Notes: a model not told the origin generated them from the letters alone. Shown: positions 32,145-42,255, counted from the stretch's first letter. The stretch: 64,000 nucleotides of DNA from Paenibacillus chibensis (GCF_004001045.1 NZ_BIMK01000023.1:1-64000), one strand, 5' to 3'. Translations and numbers: made by a program.

Positions 32145-34613
32145 TTACGGAAATACCTTGAAGTTATCGAAATGGGTATGCTTGTTAGCTGTTCGGACAC
32201 CGGCCTTACCGTGCGTGAACGGGGTCAAGCTGGTATCCGTGTAATCGATTTTCGGTTGGTCCATATCCTCGACATAGACTTTGATATTGGTCCCCTTCGC
32301 TACGACTTTCATATGGTACCAGGTATCCGTCTTATACGTTTGAGTCGTGCTTGTGAGAAATGTCCAGCTATAGTTCATCTTGCCGAGGTTGACCCCGCTT
32401 GTCGTCAAATAAGCGTAATATCCCTGGAATGCATCATAGTTGTTCTGTCCCCGCTCCGTGCCATGGGAAGGATTGGATACTCTGACGAGCAGGCCGCCAT
32501 CGCCTCCGGAATCGATCATTTTAACGTCGGCTTCAACCGTGTAATCTGCCCAATCGGCATCTCCGATCGTCGACTTGGCGGGGCCGGAACCTCCTGAGCT
32601 GTACTCACCGTTCTCTACGGCCCATGTGCCTTCAAAGCGGCTCCAGCCGTCGTCGTTGCCATCGTTGAAATCATCGCTGATGGATGCGACCTCCGCGCTC
32701 TTATGGAACGTCATCCGCGAGAAGTCGGCTTCGCCTTTGACGAACTCCACTTTAAGCTCGCGCTGTCCGGCGTTCAGATACACTCCTTTTTTCGTTACGG
32801 TTCGCCAGTTATCCCATCCCCCCGTACTCGGCACATCAATGATCCCGCTGACGTCCGCCGATCCGTCCCACAGCCGGATTTGCACGCCGCTCATCGTCGT
32901 GGCCATACGGAAGTCGATATCGTAATAACCGCTCGACTCCACATTCACTTTGTATTTGTACCATTCACCCGTTTGATTCCAGCCCAGGTTAAACAGCCCT
33001 TCACTATTGAGACGAATGTCTCCCGCATCCGTACGGTACGCGCCGCCAATATTGCTGGCGGTCGTGTCATGATAGGCGACTCCCTCGCCTCCTTTCATGT
33101 AGTGAACCGCTTCGATCGTGCCTGGGAGCGGTTTGTAAGCATCCCATGCGCTGCTTCCATTCACATCATTGCTGAAAGCGACAAAGCCGAAATCCGCATG
33201 CGTATCCTCCGTCTGAACGCCGATCTTGCCCCCGCCCAAGTTGGCGGAGCGTTTTCCTTTAAGCATGCCGTCCACATAATACTTAAACGTTGTTCCGGAT
33301 TTCTCGATGCGGATGCTATGCCATTTTGAATAATCGAAGCCTGCCGGCAGGTCGAAGGTTTGCCACGCTTGATCGATCCCATTCACCCGAAAAGATGTCG
33401 CCAGACGGTTGTTTTTCGAGCTCAGCATGGCCACGCCGTAATTGTTCTCGTCGGTATACGAGAAGGTGGCGCCAAATCTCGGACTTACGGAAGCGCCACG
33501 CTTCATCTCCTTCATATTGAATTCGGCCGTGTAGTCAGATGCACTCGCTGCTGCCGAGAGTTGTTTATGCCAGGTCGTATCGCCGATCGCATCCTGCCAC
33601 ATCAGCTCTTGATTGTAAATGCCCCAATGTCCGCCGTTGACATTGCTCCATCCGCCGCCGATCGAAGCGCGGTCGAAATAATCATAAAATGTGGGCATGG
33701 CCGGATCAGGCTGCGGGGTGGTCGTTGGACCCTGAACAATCATTTTATCGTTGTTCCATACGATGCGGTCCATGTTCAGATGGCGCAGCGGACCGATGAT
33801 GCCCGGTCCCTCCAGATTGTGGTACACGATGTAATGCGTGTCGAGGTTAGGCCCGATCACGACCGTGTTATGGCCAAGCCCGACGGTCGGCCCTTCGGTG
33901 CTGATCAACGCCGGGTTCAAGCTGTCGGCCGCGTATCCGGACCTAGGGCCCGTCGTGCTGACGGCATAATCGATCCGGTAGCCTTTGCTGAACACATGAT
34001 TTCCGGTATAGGTCATGTAATATTTGCCGTCCCGTTTGAACACGGTTGCCCCTTCAGTCCAGCCTCCCATGCCGACCCCGGTCGACGAGCTCGTGCCAAT
34101 CGATATCGGACTGCTCATCGGGGCGGCATCAATGCGCCCCTGTCCGGCATGGTAAAAGCTGAATGATCCGTCATCGTCGATAAACACATGGCCGTCGATC
34201 GTTTTGCCAAGATTGCCGGTAACGACGTTGAAGGGTCCGGTCGGGCTCGTGCTGCTGAGGATGTAATGTCCTTTGCCAGCCGGCGAAGTGTACATATAGA
34301 ACATGCCGTTCCAATAGATAACCTCCGGCGCGTAGGCACCATGCGTAATCGGATCGGTTGCCGCCAAACCGCGGTACGACCAATTCACCATGTCGCGCGA
34401 ACTCCACACCTTGACGCCGTCGTCGGTATCTCTCGTGCTGACGTAAAGATAGTAGTAACCGTTAAACTTCAGAACATAGGGATCACCTAGTCCGTATTGC
34501 TCCCATTCATCCGGAAGCGATCTGGGGTTTTGATAGGTGGAGGTTTCCGCCGGTAAGGAACTCATCAATGTAAATGTAACCGCTAACAGGAACAGCCATC
34601 GCATGGTTTTCAT
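32145..34613 (-). CDS. Secreted multidomain GH43 arabinofuranosidase/xylosidase
   Basis: 822 residues. Signal peptide (1 to about 23) then a five-bladed GH43 propeller (about 28-300) with the catalytic triad visible: Asp44 in GLGDPYVLK, the pKa-modulating aspartate in KTIDGHVF (about 139) and the general acid Glu186 in GWTEGATVF. Next come a laminin-G/concanavalin-like module (about 310-490), a CBM6-like module (about 500-640, GGEGVAYHDTTASNIGG, WNQTGEWYKYKV) and a second laminin-G-like module to the end. It probably removes arabinose or xylose from arabinoxylan outside the cell while the modules hold the polymer. GGGAGGT precedes the ATG. Confidence 0.88.
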   Translation of the reverse strand: MKTMRWLFLLAVTFTLMSSLPAETSTYQNPRSLPDEWEQYGLGDPYVLKFNGYYYLYVSTRDTDDGVKVWSSRDMVNWSYRGLAATDPITHGAYAPEVIYWNGMFYMYTSPAGKGHYILSSTSPTGPFNVVTGNLGKTIDGHVFIDDDGSFSFYHAGQGRIDAAPMSSPISIGTSSSTGVGMGGWTEGATVFKRDGKYYMTYTGNHVFSKGYRIDYAVSTTGPRSGYAADSLNPALISTEGPTVGLGHNTVVIGPNLDTHYIVYHNLEGPGIIGPLRHLNMDRIVWNNDKMIVQGPTTTPQPDPAMPTFYDYFDRASIGGGWSNVNGGHWGIYNQELMWQDAIGDTTWHKQLSAAASASDYTAEFNMKEMKRGASVSPRFGATFSYTDENNYGVAMLSSKNNRLATSFRVNGIDQAWQTFDLPAGFDYSKWHSIRIEKSGTTFKYYVDGMLKGKRSANLGGGKIGVQTEDTHADFGFVAFSNDVNGSSAWDAYKPLPGTIEAVHYMKGGEGVAYHDTTASNIGGAYRTDAGDIRLNSEGLFNLGWNQTGEWYKYKVNVESSGYYDIDFRMATTMSGVQIRLWDGSADVSGIIDVPSTGGWDNWRTVTKKGVYLNAGQRELKVEFVKGEADFSRMTFHKSAEVASISDDFNDGNDDGWSRFEGTWAVENGEYSSGGSGPAKSTIGDADWADYTVEADVKMIDSGGDGGLLVRVSNPSHGTERGQNNYDAFQGYYAYLTTSGVNLGKMNYSWTFLTSTTQTYKTDTWYHMKVVAKGTNIKVYVEDMDQPKIDYTDTSLTPFTHGKAGVRTANKHTHFDNFKVFP

Positions 34614-34765
34614 TTAGAAATTACCTCCCTGCACATTTTAAAAAGTTCTTATTCTGTGGCGGATTCATTTCGTGTCATTTCAGTTCTTTACGCCTTCTTT
34701 TAATTGATATTCGCTCGCTTATTAAGACTGGATCAAGGCTGGAGCGAGTCCGTGCCCTTCGACGG

Positions 34766-34800
34766 CAAGAGCCAAAAGACGGATGCTCTTTTGGCTCTTG
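34766..34800. terminator. 14-bp perfect hairpin after the GH2 gene
   Basis: CAAGAGCCAAAAGA and TCTTTTGGCTCTTG around a 7-nt loop, at the end of operon B. Only a weak T-run follows, but position and strength suggest a terminator or 3' stabiliser. Confidence 0.62.
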
Positions 34801-34817
34801 GGAAATGGGGCGGCGTG

Positions 34818-36578
34818 TCATGCCATATTGATCTGTTTGATTTTTTCGGTCGGGAATTTCGGGGTACGGTCTTCATTCAAGAGTCCATTGATCTCCTGCT
34901 GAACATCGGTGAGCTGTGTGTAACAGTAGCCGACAATGGATTCGGCGTTCTTGATCGCTTTAGTCAATCCTTCGAACCGCTCCAGGTATTCCTCTTCGGT
35001 TGAGACTTGACGGCCGTAACCCCAGCCTTTGTCGGACTGGAAGGCAATGCCGCCGTACTCGCTGATGATGATTGGCTGCCCCCGGTACGCGTATCCTTCT
35101 GCAAAGGCATACTTCCATTGGTTGCAGGTCGTTTCGCCATTCAAGATGGCCTCAAGATTCGAATACCGTTTCATGAACCCCTCTCCGGTCTCGACGTAAT
35201 CATGTATTGTCAAGATATCGGATACGGTATGTTCCCACCCATCGTTGGTGATCACCGGCCGATACGGGTCAATCGCTTTGGTCAAATGATAAATGCCTTC
35301 GGTGAATTTCTGCTGTCTCGCATCCCGCTGAATTGATGAAATACCCCAAGACTCATTGAAGGGAACCCATGTAATGATGCTGGGATGGTTGTACTGCTGC
35401 CCGACGATCTCCAGCCATTCTTTGGTGAAGGTCTCGACCGCCAGGTCATGAAACTCGAATGTCGCGGCCATTTCGGACCATACAAGCAGTCCTTTTACGT
35501 CGCACCAGTAGAGGAAGCGGGCGTCTTCAATCTTCATATGCTTCCGAACGCCGTTATAGCCCAGCTCCAGCATGTTGTCGATATCTTCAATCAGAGCTTC
35601 CTCGCTCTGCGGCGTCAAATGACTGTCCGTCCAATATCCCTGGTCCAGAATCAATCGCTGATAGATTGGCACATTGTTCAGAAGGACCTTGCCTTTTTCG
35701 ATCGAAATCTTCCGCATCCCGAAATAGGAAAATACACGGTCGACCACCTGATCGCCTGAGGTGAGGACGAATTCGACGTCGTACAGGTTCGGATGCTGCG
35801 GAGACCAGAGGCATTTTTTCCATGGCCCGTTGGCTTCGTGAATGAGGTCGACTTCCACGGTCAGGCAGGGACGGTCGATCTTCAAGCCGACCTGCTTTAC
35901 GGGCTTGCCTTTCAGCGTGACGATCGCTTCCAGCCTCAAGTCCCCTGACGATTCCACCCCGTTCACTTGGTAATCAAAACGGACGATGGAACGGTCGATA
36001 TCCGGCGTGATTTTGACCGATTCCAACCGCTGCTCTTCCACATATTCGAGCCATACCGTCTGCCAAATCCCCGTCGATTGGACATAGAAGCACTCGAAAT
36101 TGTCCTTCGTCCAGCGCTGTTTGCCCCGAGGCTGGGTACAGCTGCTGCTGTCCTCTGCCTTCACCGTTATGCGGTTGTCTTCGCCAAAGACCACGTACGG
36201 CGTGATATCGACGGAAAAAGCCGCATAGCCTCCCCGGTGCGTTCCGGCCATGGCGCCGTTCACCCACACTTTGGCCGCATGGTCCACCGCTTGAAAATGC
36301 AGAATCACCCGCTTGCCCGCAGACTCCGCCTTGATCGGAACCATCTTGTCGTACCATACATAAGGATGAAATTCTTCGACGCCGATTCCGCTCATCCGAG
36401 TCTCATACGTAAAGGGGACTTGGATCTGATGCGTTGCCGCAAAGGTCTCCGGCCACCCCTCTTCTTCGCCTTTGTTCATGTCGTCGAACCGGAAGTTCCA
36501 TTCCCCGTTCAAGTTCGTCCATTCCTTGCGCACGAATTGCGGCCTTGGGTAATCCTTGGTGTAAGCTTTGGTCGTCAT
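34818..36578 (-). CDS. Glycoside hydrolase family 2, cytosolic
   Basis: 586 residues without signal peptide. GH2 layout: sugar-binding jelly roll (about 10-180, WNFRFDD, VWVNGAMAGTHRGGYAAFSVDIT), immunoglobulin-like domain (about 185-290) and a TIM barrel (about 295-586). The acid/base Glu409 is in VPFNESWG and the nucleophile Glu507 in IISEYGG. It is shorter than LacZ-type enzymes (about 1000) and lacks their C-terminal domains, like many Paenibacillus GH2 beta-galactosidase, glucuronidase or arabinosidase-like members. Its start overlaps the GH51 stop by 4 bp (ATGA), so it acts on the same imported oligosaccharide. Exact sugar uncertain. Confidence 0.87.
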   Translation of the reverse strand: MTTKAYTKDYPRPQFVRKEWTNLNGEWNFRFDDMNKGEEEGWPETFAATHQIQVPFTYETRMSGIGVEEFHPYVWYDKMVPIKAESAGKRVILHFQAVDHAAKVWVNGAMAGTHRGGYAAFSVDITPYVVFGEDNRITVKAEDSSSCTQPRGKQRWTKDNFECFYVQSTGIWQTVWLEYVEEQRLESVKITPDIDRSIVRFDYQVNGVESSGDLRLEAIVTLKGKPVKQVGLKIDRPCLTVEVDLIHEANGPWKKCLWSPQHPNLYDVEFVLTSGDQVVDRVFSYFGMRKISIEKGKVLLNNVPIYQRLILDQGYWTDSHLTPQSEEALIEDIDNMLELGYNGVRKHMKIEDARFLYWCDVKGLLVWSEMAATFEFHDLAVETFTKEWLEIVGQQYNHPSIITWVPFNESWGISSIQRDARQQKFTEGIYHLTKAIDPYRPVITNDGWEHTVSDILTIHDYVETGEGFMKRYSNLEAILNGETTCNQWKYAFAEGYAYRGQPIIISEYGGIAFQSDKGWGYGRQVSTEEEYLERFEGLTKAIKNAESIVGYCYTQLTDVQQEINGLLNEDRTPKFPTEKIKQINMA

Positions 36579-38635
36579 TTCGATCCTCCTGTAACCTTCG
36601 ATGTCTTGATTTCAACGGCATAAACGGATGTTTTGCGCAGTGGATATCCACTCTCCCAATCCGCAGCCGGAACGGAACGGGTTGTACACCGGATGTGCTC
36701 CGGATCGAATACCGAATTGATGTCCTCAAAGGACGATCCCGTAATCTCATACAAGACCGTGTCCCCGGAAGACTCGAACGATTGCAGCGCAAGCTTGGCC
36801 GTTACGTCCTGCAGGCTCCGGTTCACAATCAGCAGCGTGACGATGCTTCCATCCTCGTTGACGCCGGCGGCCACGTCCAAATCCGGAACCGCATCGAGCC
36901 CGATGTGCGTCTGTTTCGGCGACTGCACGGCAAAGGTGCCGCACTCCGCATCGACCGGCAGCATCCGCCGGATATCCCGGTTGGCATACAGCTTTAACAC
37001 TTCATAGGTCGGTGTTCCGTAGACGGTAAGCGGCTTGCCGCTCCATCCCGGCTTCTTGCCGCGAAACTGATCGGCATAATAATCGCCCACGCGGATGCAC
37101 CCGCCAAGCCATCCGTTCACTAGGTCGGAGAAGCTGCCGATCTGCACCATATCGCTGCCGCGAAGCATTTCGTTCAGGTTGGCGGCGTTGGCCACGGCGG
37201 CCCCCAGCGTGTGCTCATCCGGGAGTCCCTTACGGACCGTGTTCGGAAAGTACATGGTGTTGTACTCGGTGACGGCGAGCTTCACATGGCTGTGCTTCGG
37301 ATTTGCGTTGATCAGTTCCGCCGCCTGCCGGATATCTTCGCGAGTCCATTCCGGGAACGTCGCGATGGCCTTATACCGTTCCTCCGCCGGTGTATCGCGG
37401 TTCATCCCGAAACGTCCGAATCCATGATATAAGTGCATCGTCAAATAGTCGATCTGCTCGCCGGCGATCTCGAGCACCGGCTTGTTCCATGCCGGATCGG
37501 TATGCCCGCAGGCCAAGATGACGATGGAAGGGTCAATCGCCTTCATCGCAAGCGCGAACGTTTTGCAGCGCTCGGCGAAGCGGTCGGCGGAACAGGTTCC
37601 CACCTGCCAGTCGCCCCAAACCTCGTTGCCGATCTCCCAGTACCGTACGTTATGCGGCTCGGGATGACCGTTCGCTGCCCGTAAGGCTCCCATCGGCGTG
37701 TCGATGCTTCCGTTGCAGTATTCGACCCACCGCGCTGCTTCCGCGGCCATTCCGGAACCGTCGTTGACGCAGATGAGCGGCTCCACCTGCAGCTCTTGGC
37801 AAAACCGGATAAATTCGTCCGTGCCGAAGTATTTACTGGTCCAACCGCCCCACGCTTCGTTATACATGACGGGCCGCTCCAGGACGGGGCCGATGCCATG
37901 TTCCCAGTGGTACGCGCTGATGTAGTTCCCCGCCAGCCTCATCATCCCCGCATTCAGGGGACGGGTCATGTCGATGACCTCGCGTCTGACCATTCCGACA
38001 CTGTCTTCGGGAAGCAGAGATACATGGTCCAGCCACAGCATGCCGGTGGATACATGATCCTTCCAGCGGGGATGCTCTTCCGGAACGACGATGCGAAGCT
38101 CCGCATCGGCACAGCTTCGCGAAACGGTCAGGCTTGCTTCGTACGTCCGCCAATCGTGGCTGTTCAAATCGATGCGTACACGGCCAAGAAGTTCACCGGT
38201 CCGGCGGTCTACGGCTTCGGCATCCACGTAGCGGAGCTCAATGGAAGCGCGGGCCACGATCCGGACCGTATAAACCATTGGCCCTTTCAAGGCCGTCGTC
38301 TGCGCAATACCGGCATACGCCTCATCATCGCTCATGATCCGGATGCGCTGGGCGCGGCCGGAGTGCCGAAGAGCTGGTGCCTCCAGCGCATACTGCGTGT
38401 TTCTGCCGTTCGTATGAGCGAACCAGCGTCCCGATACCGCGGTCTCACCGGATTTCTCGCTCTCGAAATCCATGTCCTGTAATGGAAACGCCAGCATGGC
38501 TTCCATATGGTCGCGGATGTCCTCCACGAAATGCCCGAACAGAAAAGGTTGAATTGTATGCTCGCTGGGACGGCTGCAGTCGACGGTGATCTTTGCATGC
38601 GTTGCATTCGTTGTATTCGTAGCGTTCGTTTGCAC
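36575..38635 (-). CDS. GH51-type alpha-L-arabinofuranosidase
   Basis: 686 residues from a GTG start with GGAGG 6 nt upstream; the longer ATG reading is not used. Cytosolic. A short Asn/Thr-rich start is followed by a beta-sandwich segment and a TIM barrel with acid/base Glu338 in YWEIGNEVWG and nucleophile Glu457 in KLAVTEYNTM, then a C-terminal beta domain. It carries an N-terminal carbohydrate-binding-like insert (IELRYVDAEAVDRRTGEL...) that makes it longer than the common 500-residue AbfA. It removes arabinose side groups from imported arabino-oligosaccharides. Precedes the GH2 gene in operon B with 4-bp overlap. Confidence 0.86.
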   Translation of the reverse strand: MQTNATNTTNATHAKITVDCSRPSEHTIQPFLFGHFVEDIRDHMEAMLAFPLQDMDFESEKSGETAVSGRWFAHTNGRNTQYALEAPALRHSGRAQRIRIMSDDEAYAGIAQTTALKGPMVYTVRIVARASIELRYVDAEAVDRRTGELLGRVRIDLNSHDWRTYEASLTVSRSCADAELRIVVPEEHPRWKDHVSTGMLWLDHVSLLPEDSVGMVRREVIDMTRPLNAGMMRLAGNYISAYHWEHGIGPVLERPVMYNEAWGGWTSKYFGTDEFIRFCQELQVEPLICVNDGSGMAAEAARWVEYCNGSIDTPMGALRAANGHPEPHNVRYWEIGNEVWGDWQVGTCSADRFAERCKTFALAMKAIDPSIVILACGHTDPAWNKPVLEIAGEQIDYLTMHLYHGFGRFGMNRDTPAEERYKAIATFPEWTREDIRQAAELINANPKHSHVKLAVTEYNTMYFPNTVRKGLPDEHTLGAAVANAANLNEMLRGSDMVQIGSFSDLVNGWLGGCIRVGDYYADQFRGKKPGWSGKPLTVYGTPTYEVLKLYANRDIRRMLPVDAECGTFAVQSPKQTHIGLDAVPDLDVAAGVNEDGSIVTLLIVNRSLQDVTAKLALQSFESSGDTVLYEITGSSFEDINSVFDPEHIRCTTRSVPAADWESGYPLRKTSVYAVEIKTSKVTGGSK

Positions 38636-38696
38636 AATGTACCTCCATGAATAAGATCTTAAAAATCGTTGTCGAACCCGTTGTCTGACAGGATCT

Positions 38697-39590
38697 CTAC
38701 CCCTTGATGGAGCCAATCATGACACCTTTTACGAAATGACGCTGCACAAACGGATACATGATCAAAATCGGCAAGCTGGAGATCATAATGACCGCGTACT
38801 TAATGCTTTCGGCGAGCAGCACCTTATTCTCCAGACCGACGTTAGCGTCGACGGCATCGCTCTGGCTGATCAGCAATATTTCTCTTAGCACCAGTTGAAG
38901 CGGATATTTTGCTTCATTACGGATGTAGATCAAGGAATTAAAATAAGAGTTCCAATGCCCGACGGCATAAAACAACACCATCACGGCCAGGATGGGCTTG
39001 GATAACGGTAAAATGATGTTCAGCAGCAACCGCCAGTTGGAACAGCCGTCGATATGGGCGGCTTCCTGCAGTTCCCATGGGATGCTGGTTTGAAAGTACG
39101 TCCGCATCACGATCAGATTATACGTCGCGATCGCCCCGGGAATGATCAAAGCCCACATCGTATCGAGCAGACCCAGATTTTTGACGAGCAGATACGAAGG
39201 AATAAGCCCGCCTCCGAAAAACATGGTAAGCGTTATGAGGACCATGAGCACTTTGCGACCTGGAAGATCCGGTCTTGATAACGGATACGCCGCTAACACG
39301 GTCATGACAATGTTGACGACTGTACCCACTACCGTATAAATGATCGTGTTGGTGTAGCCCGTCCAGATCTTCCCGTTATGCAGAATGTTCGTGTAAGCCT
39401 CGAAAGTTATGTTTTTAGGCAGCAGCCAGACCTCACCGCTCAATACTTTCGCCGGATCGCTGAATGAAGCGCTGACCACGAAAATGAGCGGATATAACAC
39501 GATCACGATAATGAGTGTAGCAATGGTATAGATGACGGCGTCGAATATCTTTTCATCCGACGATCGGCTTATGGAAGCTTGTTTCGGCAT
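38697..39590 (-). CDS. Sugar ABC permease (LplC/YtcP-like) of operon B
   Basis: 297 residues from the ATG at 39590, whose spacing to GGAGG (9 nt) is better than that of the ATG two codons earlier (3 nt). Six helices, EAA loop IPWELQEAAHIDGCSNWRLL, C-terminus FVKGVMIGSIKG. Partner of the permease encoded just upstream; CUT1-class oligosaccharide importer feeding the GH51 and GH2 enzymes encoded next. Confidence 0.92.
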   Translation of the reverse strand: MPKQASISRSSDEKIFDAVIYTIATLIIVIVLYPLIFVVSASFSDPAKVLSGEVWLLPKNITFEAYTNILHNGKIWTGYTNTIIYTVVGTVVNIVMTVLAAYPLSRPDLPGRKVLMVLITLTMFFGGGLIPSYLLVKNLGLLDTMWALIIPGAIATYNLIVMRTYFQTSIPWELQEAAHIDGCSNWRLLLNIILPLSKPILAVMVLFYAVGHWNSYFNSLIYIRNEAKYPLQLVLREILLISQSDAVDANVGLENKVLLAESIKYAVIMISSLPILIMYPFVQRHFVKGVMIGSIKG

Positions 39591-39605
39591 GCTCATTTTC
39601 CTCCT

Positions 39606-40568
39606 TTACCATAAGCTGGTCTCCGATACTTTGCGCGCGAACCGGTTAACAAGCAGCAGCAATATTAGATTGATAACCGAATTAAACAATCCGATCGCCG
39701 CCGTATAACTGTACTCGCCTTTGAGAATACCGGTTGTATACACAAACGTGGATATCACGTCGCTTGATTCAATATTCAAATTATTTTGCATGAGCAGGAT
39801 CTTCTCGAAACCGATGTCCATGAAATGGCCGATATCCAGGATGAGCATAATGACAATGACGGGCACGATGCCCGGCAAGGAAATATGCCACACGCGCCGC
39901 AGCCTGGAAGCTCCGTCCATCTTAGCCGCTTCATACAGCTGCGGATTTACTCCGCTGAGCGCCGCGATGTAGATGATCGATTGCCACCCCATGTTCTGCC
40001 ATATGTTCGAACCGATGAAAATAGTCTTGAACCAACCGGCTTCCTCCAGAAAACGGATCGGCGAACCGCCTAGCGCTTCGATGAACGAATTGATCGGACC
40101 CGTGGTAGGCGAGAGGAAAACGTTCAGAATGCCGACGATAACAACGACGGAAATAAAATGCGGAATGAACGTTATGTTTTGCAGTACTTTGCTGAAGGTC
40201 TTACTACGAATCTCATTGACAATCAATGCTAGCAGAATTGAAATCGGGAATGCGATAAGCAGCGAGAACAGGTTAATCGATAACGTGTTCCAGAGCAGCC
40301 TCCAGAAATAAAACGATTCGAAAAATCGCACAAAGTGATCGAAACCGACCCAACTGCTGCCGATGATCCCCTTGGCCGGATTGAAGTTTTTAAAAGCAAT
40401 TTGCAGTCCGTACATCGGACCGTAATGAAAAATCAAATACCAGGCGACGGGCAGCAGGAGCATAACATACAGGTCTAACCGTTTAGCCATCTGTTTCCAT
40501 ACGCGGCCCCGCCGCCCCGGGATATTCCGGGACGGCGCAGCATTTGCGCGGACTTGAGCGCTTTTCAT
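39606..40568 (-). CDS. Sugar ABC permease (LplB/YteP-like) of operon B
   Basis: 320 residues from the ATG at 40568, 9 nt from AGGAG; the ATG two codons earlier is too close to that site. Six helices, first-helix motif HYGPMYGLQIAFKNFNPAKG typical of LplB-like permeases, and EAA loop NPQLYEAAKMDGASRLRRVW. It follows the binding-lipoprotein gene by 43 bp and is followed by the second permease after 15 bp. Confidence 0.92.
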   Translation of the reverse strand: MKSAQVRANAAPSRNIPGRRGRVWKQMAKRLDLYVMLLLPVAWYLIFHYGPMYGLQIAFKNFNPAKGIIGSSWVGFDHFVRFFESFYFWRLLWNTLSINLFSLLIAFPISILLALIVNEIRSKTFSKVLQNITFIPHFISVVVIVGILNVFLSPTTGPINSFIEALGGSPIRFLEEAGWFKTIFIGSNIWQNMGWQSIIYIAALSGVNPQLYEAAKMDGASRLRRVWHISLPGIVPVIVIMLILDIGHFMDIGFEKILLMQNNLNIESSDVISTFVYTTGILKGEYSYTAAIGLFNSVINLILLLLVNRFARKVSETSLW

Positions 40569-40611
40569 AAGCATCTACTCCTAACGAATGCGGAAAATCG
40601 TATGATGTCCA

Positions 40612-42204
40612 TTATTTTTTCATCTTGTCGTAGGCTTGCTGATACAGATCCTGCAGCTTGTCGATCTTCATCTTTTTAAGGGTCGATTGGAATTCGTCCC
40701 ATTTATCGAAGCTGAGTGCTCCGGCGATGAACTTCGTGCTTTGTTCTTCGTAATATTTGTCGATATCATTTCTCAGGACGTTGACTTCCTGAGCGGTATT
40801 CTCATCGAACATCGGGGATGCGTAGCGAACCTTCGGCATGAACGGCGTCAGTTTGTCCTGCGCTTCCTGAACCTGCGGAGGATTGATGAAGGAGGCTACT
40901 TTATCGCTGATGAGATGAGGCGCTCCGCCGCCTGCGTACGGCGTGATTTTACCTTGGTCACCCGTTGCGAGGAAAGCTTCCGTGTAATACGGAATGCCGT
41001 CCTTCATTTCGCAGTTCTCACCTTCCCTGCCGAAACGCAGCATTGTAGATCCTTCATCGCTGTAGAAGTAATCGATCCAGCGCATCGTGAGTTCCGGATT
41101 CTTGTTCGCAGAGGTGATGGCAAAGGCTCCGAAATCCCTGGCGATTGGCGCGCCCTGACTCTGAATTTGGTCGCCATGCGGGCCTTTGAACGGTGCGATG
41201 CCCGTATATTGATCCTGGATCTTTATGAATACATTGTTCGTCTGGTCAAAGAAAAAGCCTGTATTGCCGGAAGACTGCTTCGCCAAGTAGTCCGCTTCCT
41301 TTTGCGAGAACATATCGGGATCGAGAAGCTTTTCCTTGTAGAGCTTGTTCAGAAACTGGAGCATCTCTTTGTTCCGATCGTTACCCATCCAGATTTCGAC
41401 CTTGTCGTTTACGAGATTGATGTTGTAGCCCAGCTGCTGGTCGAGGCCGAACGAACCGCTCATCATGTTGACGATTGGCAATCCTTGACCCGGCACCGGC
41501 GGACGTGCCGTCATCGGGAGCTCGTCTTTTTTGCCGTTCCCGTTCGGGTCCTTGTCGCGGAAGGCGACCAGCACGTTGTACAGATCTTCTGTCGTCTCCG
41601 GTATTTCGAGATTCAGCTTCTTGAGCCACGCTTGGTTGATCCATTTTTTGTCCGTACGCGCGGCGTCCAGGGTGACAATGCCCGGAATGGCATAAATATG
41701 GCCCTCCGGCGTTGTGATGCCCGAGCGGATTTCCGGATATTTGTCCATCAGCCCCTTAAGGTTGGGAGCATATTTATCGATCAAACCTTCTAATGGAATC
41801 AATTGACCAGCCGCGCCATAGCGTGTTGCCTCCAGCTGCGAAATCCCTGACCGGTAAAAAGCGTCAGGCAGCTCGTTGGACGCAAACAGGAGATTTTTCT
41901 TTTCCTGAAAGCCGTCCGTCGGCGCCTCGGTGAATTCCACGTGGACGTTGCTCATTTTCTCGTAATCCTGGAAAACAGGCATGTCCTTGAACGCGCCATT
42001 GACAGGGGCAATCCGGGTGAACATCTTCAGCGTGACTGGATCTTTCGTCAGCGGAAACCCGGATGCGTTGACCGTTGTTTCCGGTGCTCCCTCCGTGTTC
42101 TTGGGTTCGGCTCCTTTTTCACTATTGGAACCACAGCCCGCGAGCAAAAATGCCGAGATGAGCGCCGTGCTTAGAGCAGATCTTCCCCAATGTTTGTAAT
42201 TCAT
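40612..42204 (-). CDS. Sugar-binding lipoprotein (LplA-like) of operon B
   Basis: 530 residues from the ATG with GGAGG upstream. The lipobox FLLAGC gives a lipid anchor on the outer face. Solute-binding protein family 1, long type. Residues about 45 on show the usual two-lobe pattern (VTLKMFTRIAPVNGAFKDMP, NELPDAFYRSGIS). It should bind arabinoxylan-type oligosaccharides, judged from the GH51 and GH2 genes downstream in the operon. The ATPase is encoded elsewhere. Confidence 0.9.
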   Translation of the reverse strand: MNYKHWGRSALSTALISAFLLAGCGSNSEKGAEPKNTEGAPETTVNASGFPLTKDPVTLKMFTRIAPVNGAFKDMPVFQDYEKMSNVHVEFTEAPTDGFQEKKNLLFASNELPDAFYRSGISQLEATRYGAAGQLIPLEGLIDKYAPNLKGLMDKYPEIRSGITTPEGHIYAIPGIVTLDAARTDKKWINQAWLKKLNLEIPETTEDLYNVLVAFRDKDPNGNGKKDELPMTARPPVPGQGLPIVNMMSGSFGLDQQLGYNINLVNDKVEIWMGNDRNKEMLQFLNKLYKEKLLDPDMFSQKEADYLAKQSSGNTGFFFDQTNNVFIKIQDQYTGIAPFKGPHGDQIQSQGAPIARDFGAFAITSANKNPELTMRWIDYFYSDEGSTMLRFGREGENCEMKDGIPYYTEAFLATGDQGKITPYAGGGAPHLISDKVASFINPPQVQEAQDKLTPFMPKVRYASPMFDENTAQEVNVLRNDIDKYYEEQSTKFIAGALSFDKWDEFQSTLKKMKIDKLQDLYQQAYDKMKK

Positions 42205-42239
42205 CTCATGACCTCCATGTGTATGTATTCGGGAACCGC

Positions 42240-42255
42240 TTGAAAGCGGTTTCCA
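42240..42255 (-). promoter_or_regulatory. cre-like box upstream of the operon B binding protein
   Basis: TTGAAAGCGGTTTCCA matches the cre consensus at all but one position (C for A). It lies inside a hairpin, GGAACCGCTT-GAA-AGCGGTTTCC. A TATAAT at about 42269-42274 on the minus strand could be a separate promoter for the transporter genes. Confidence 0.5.
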
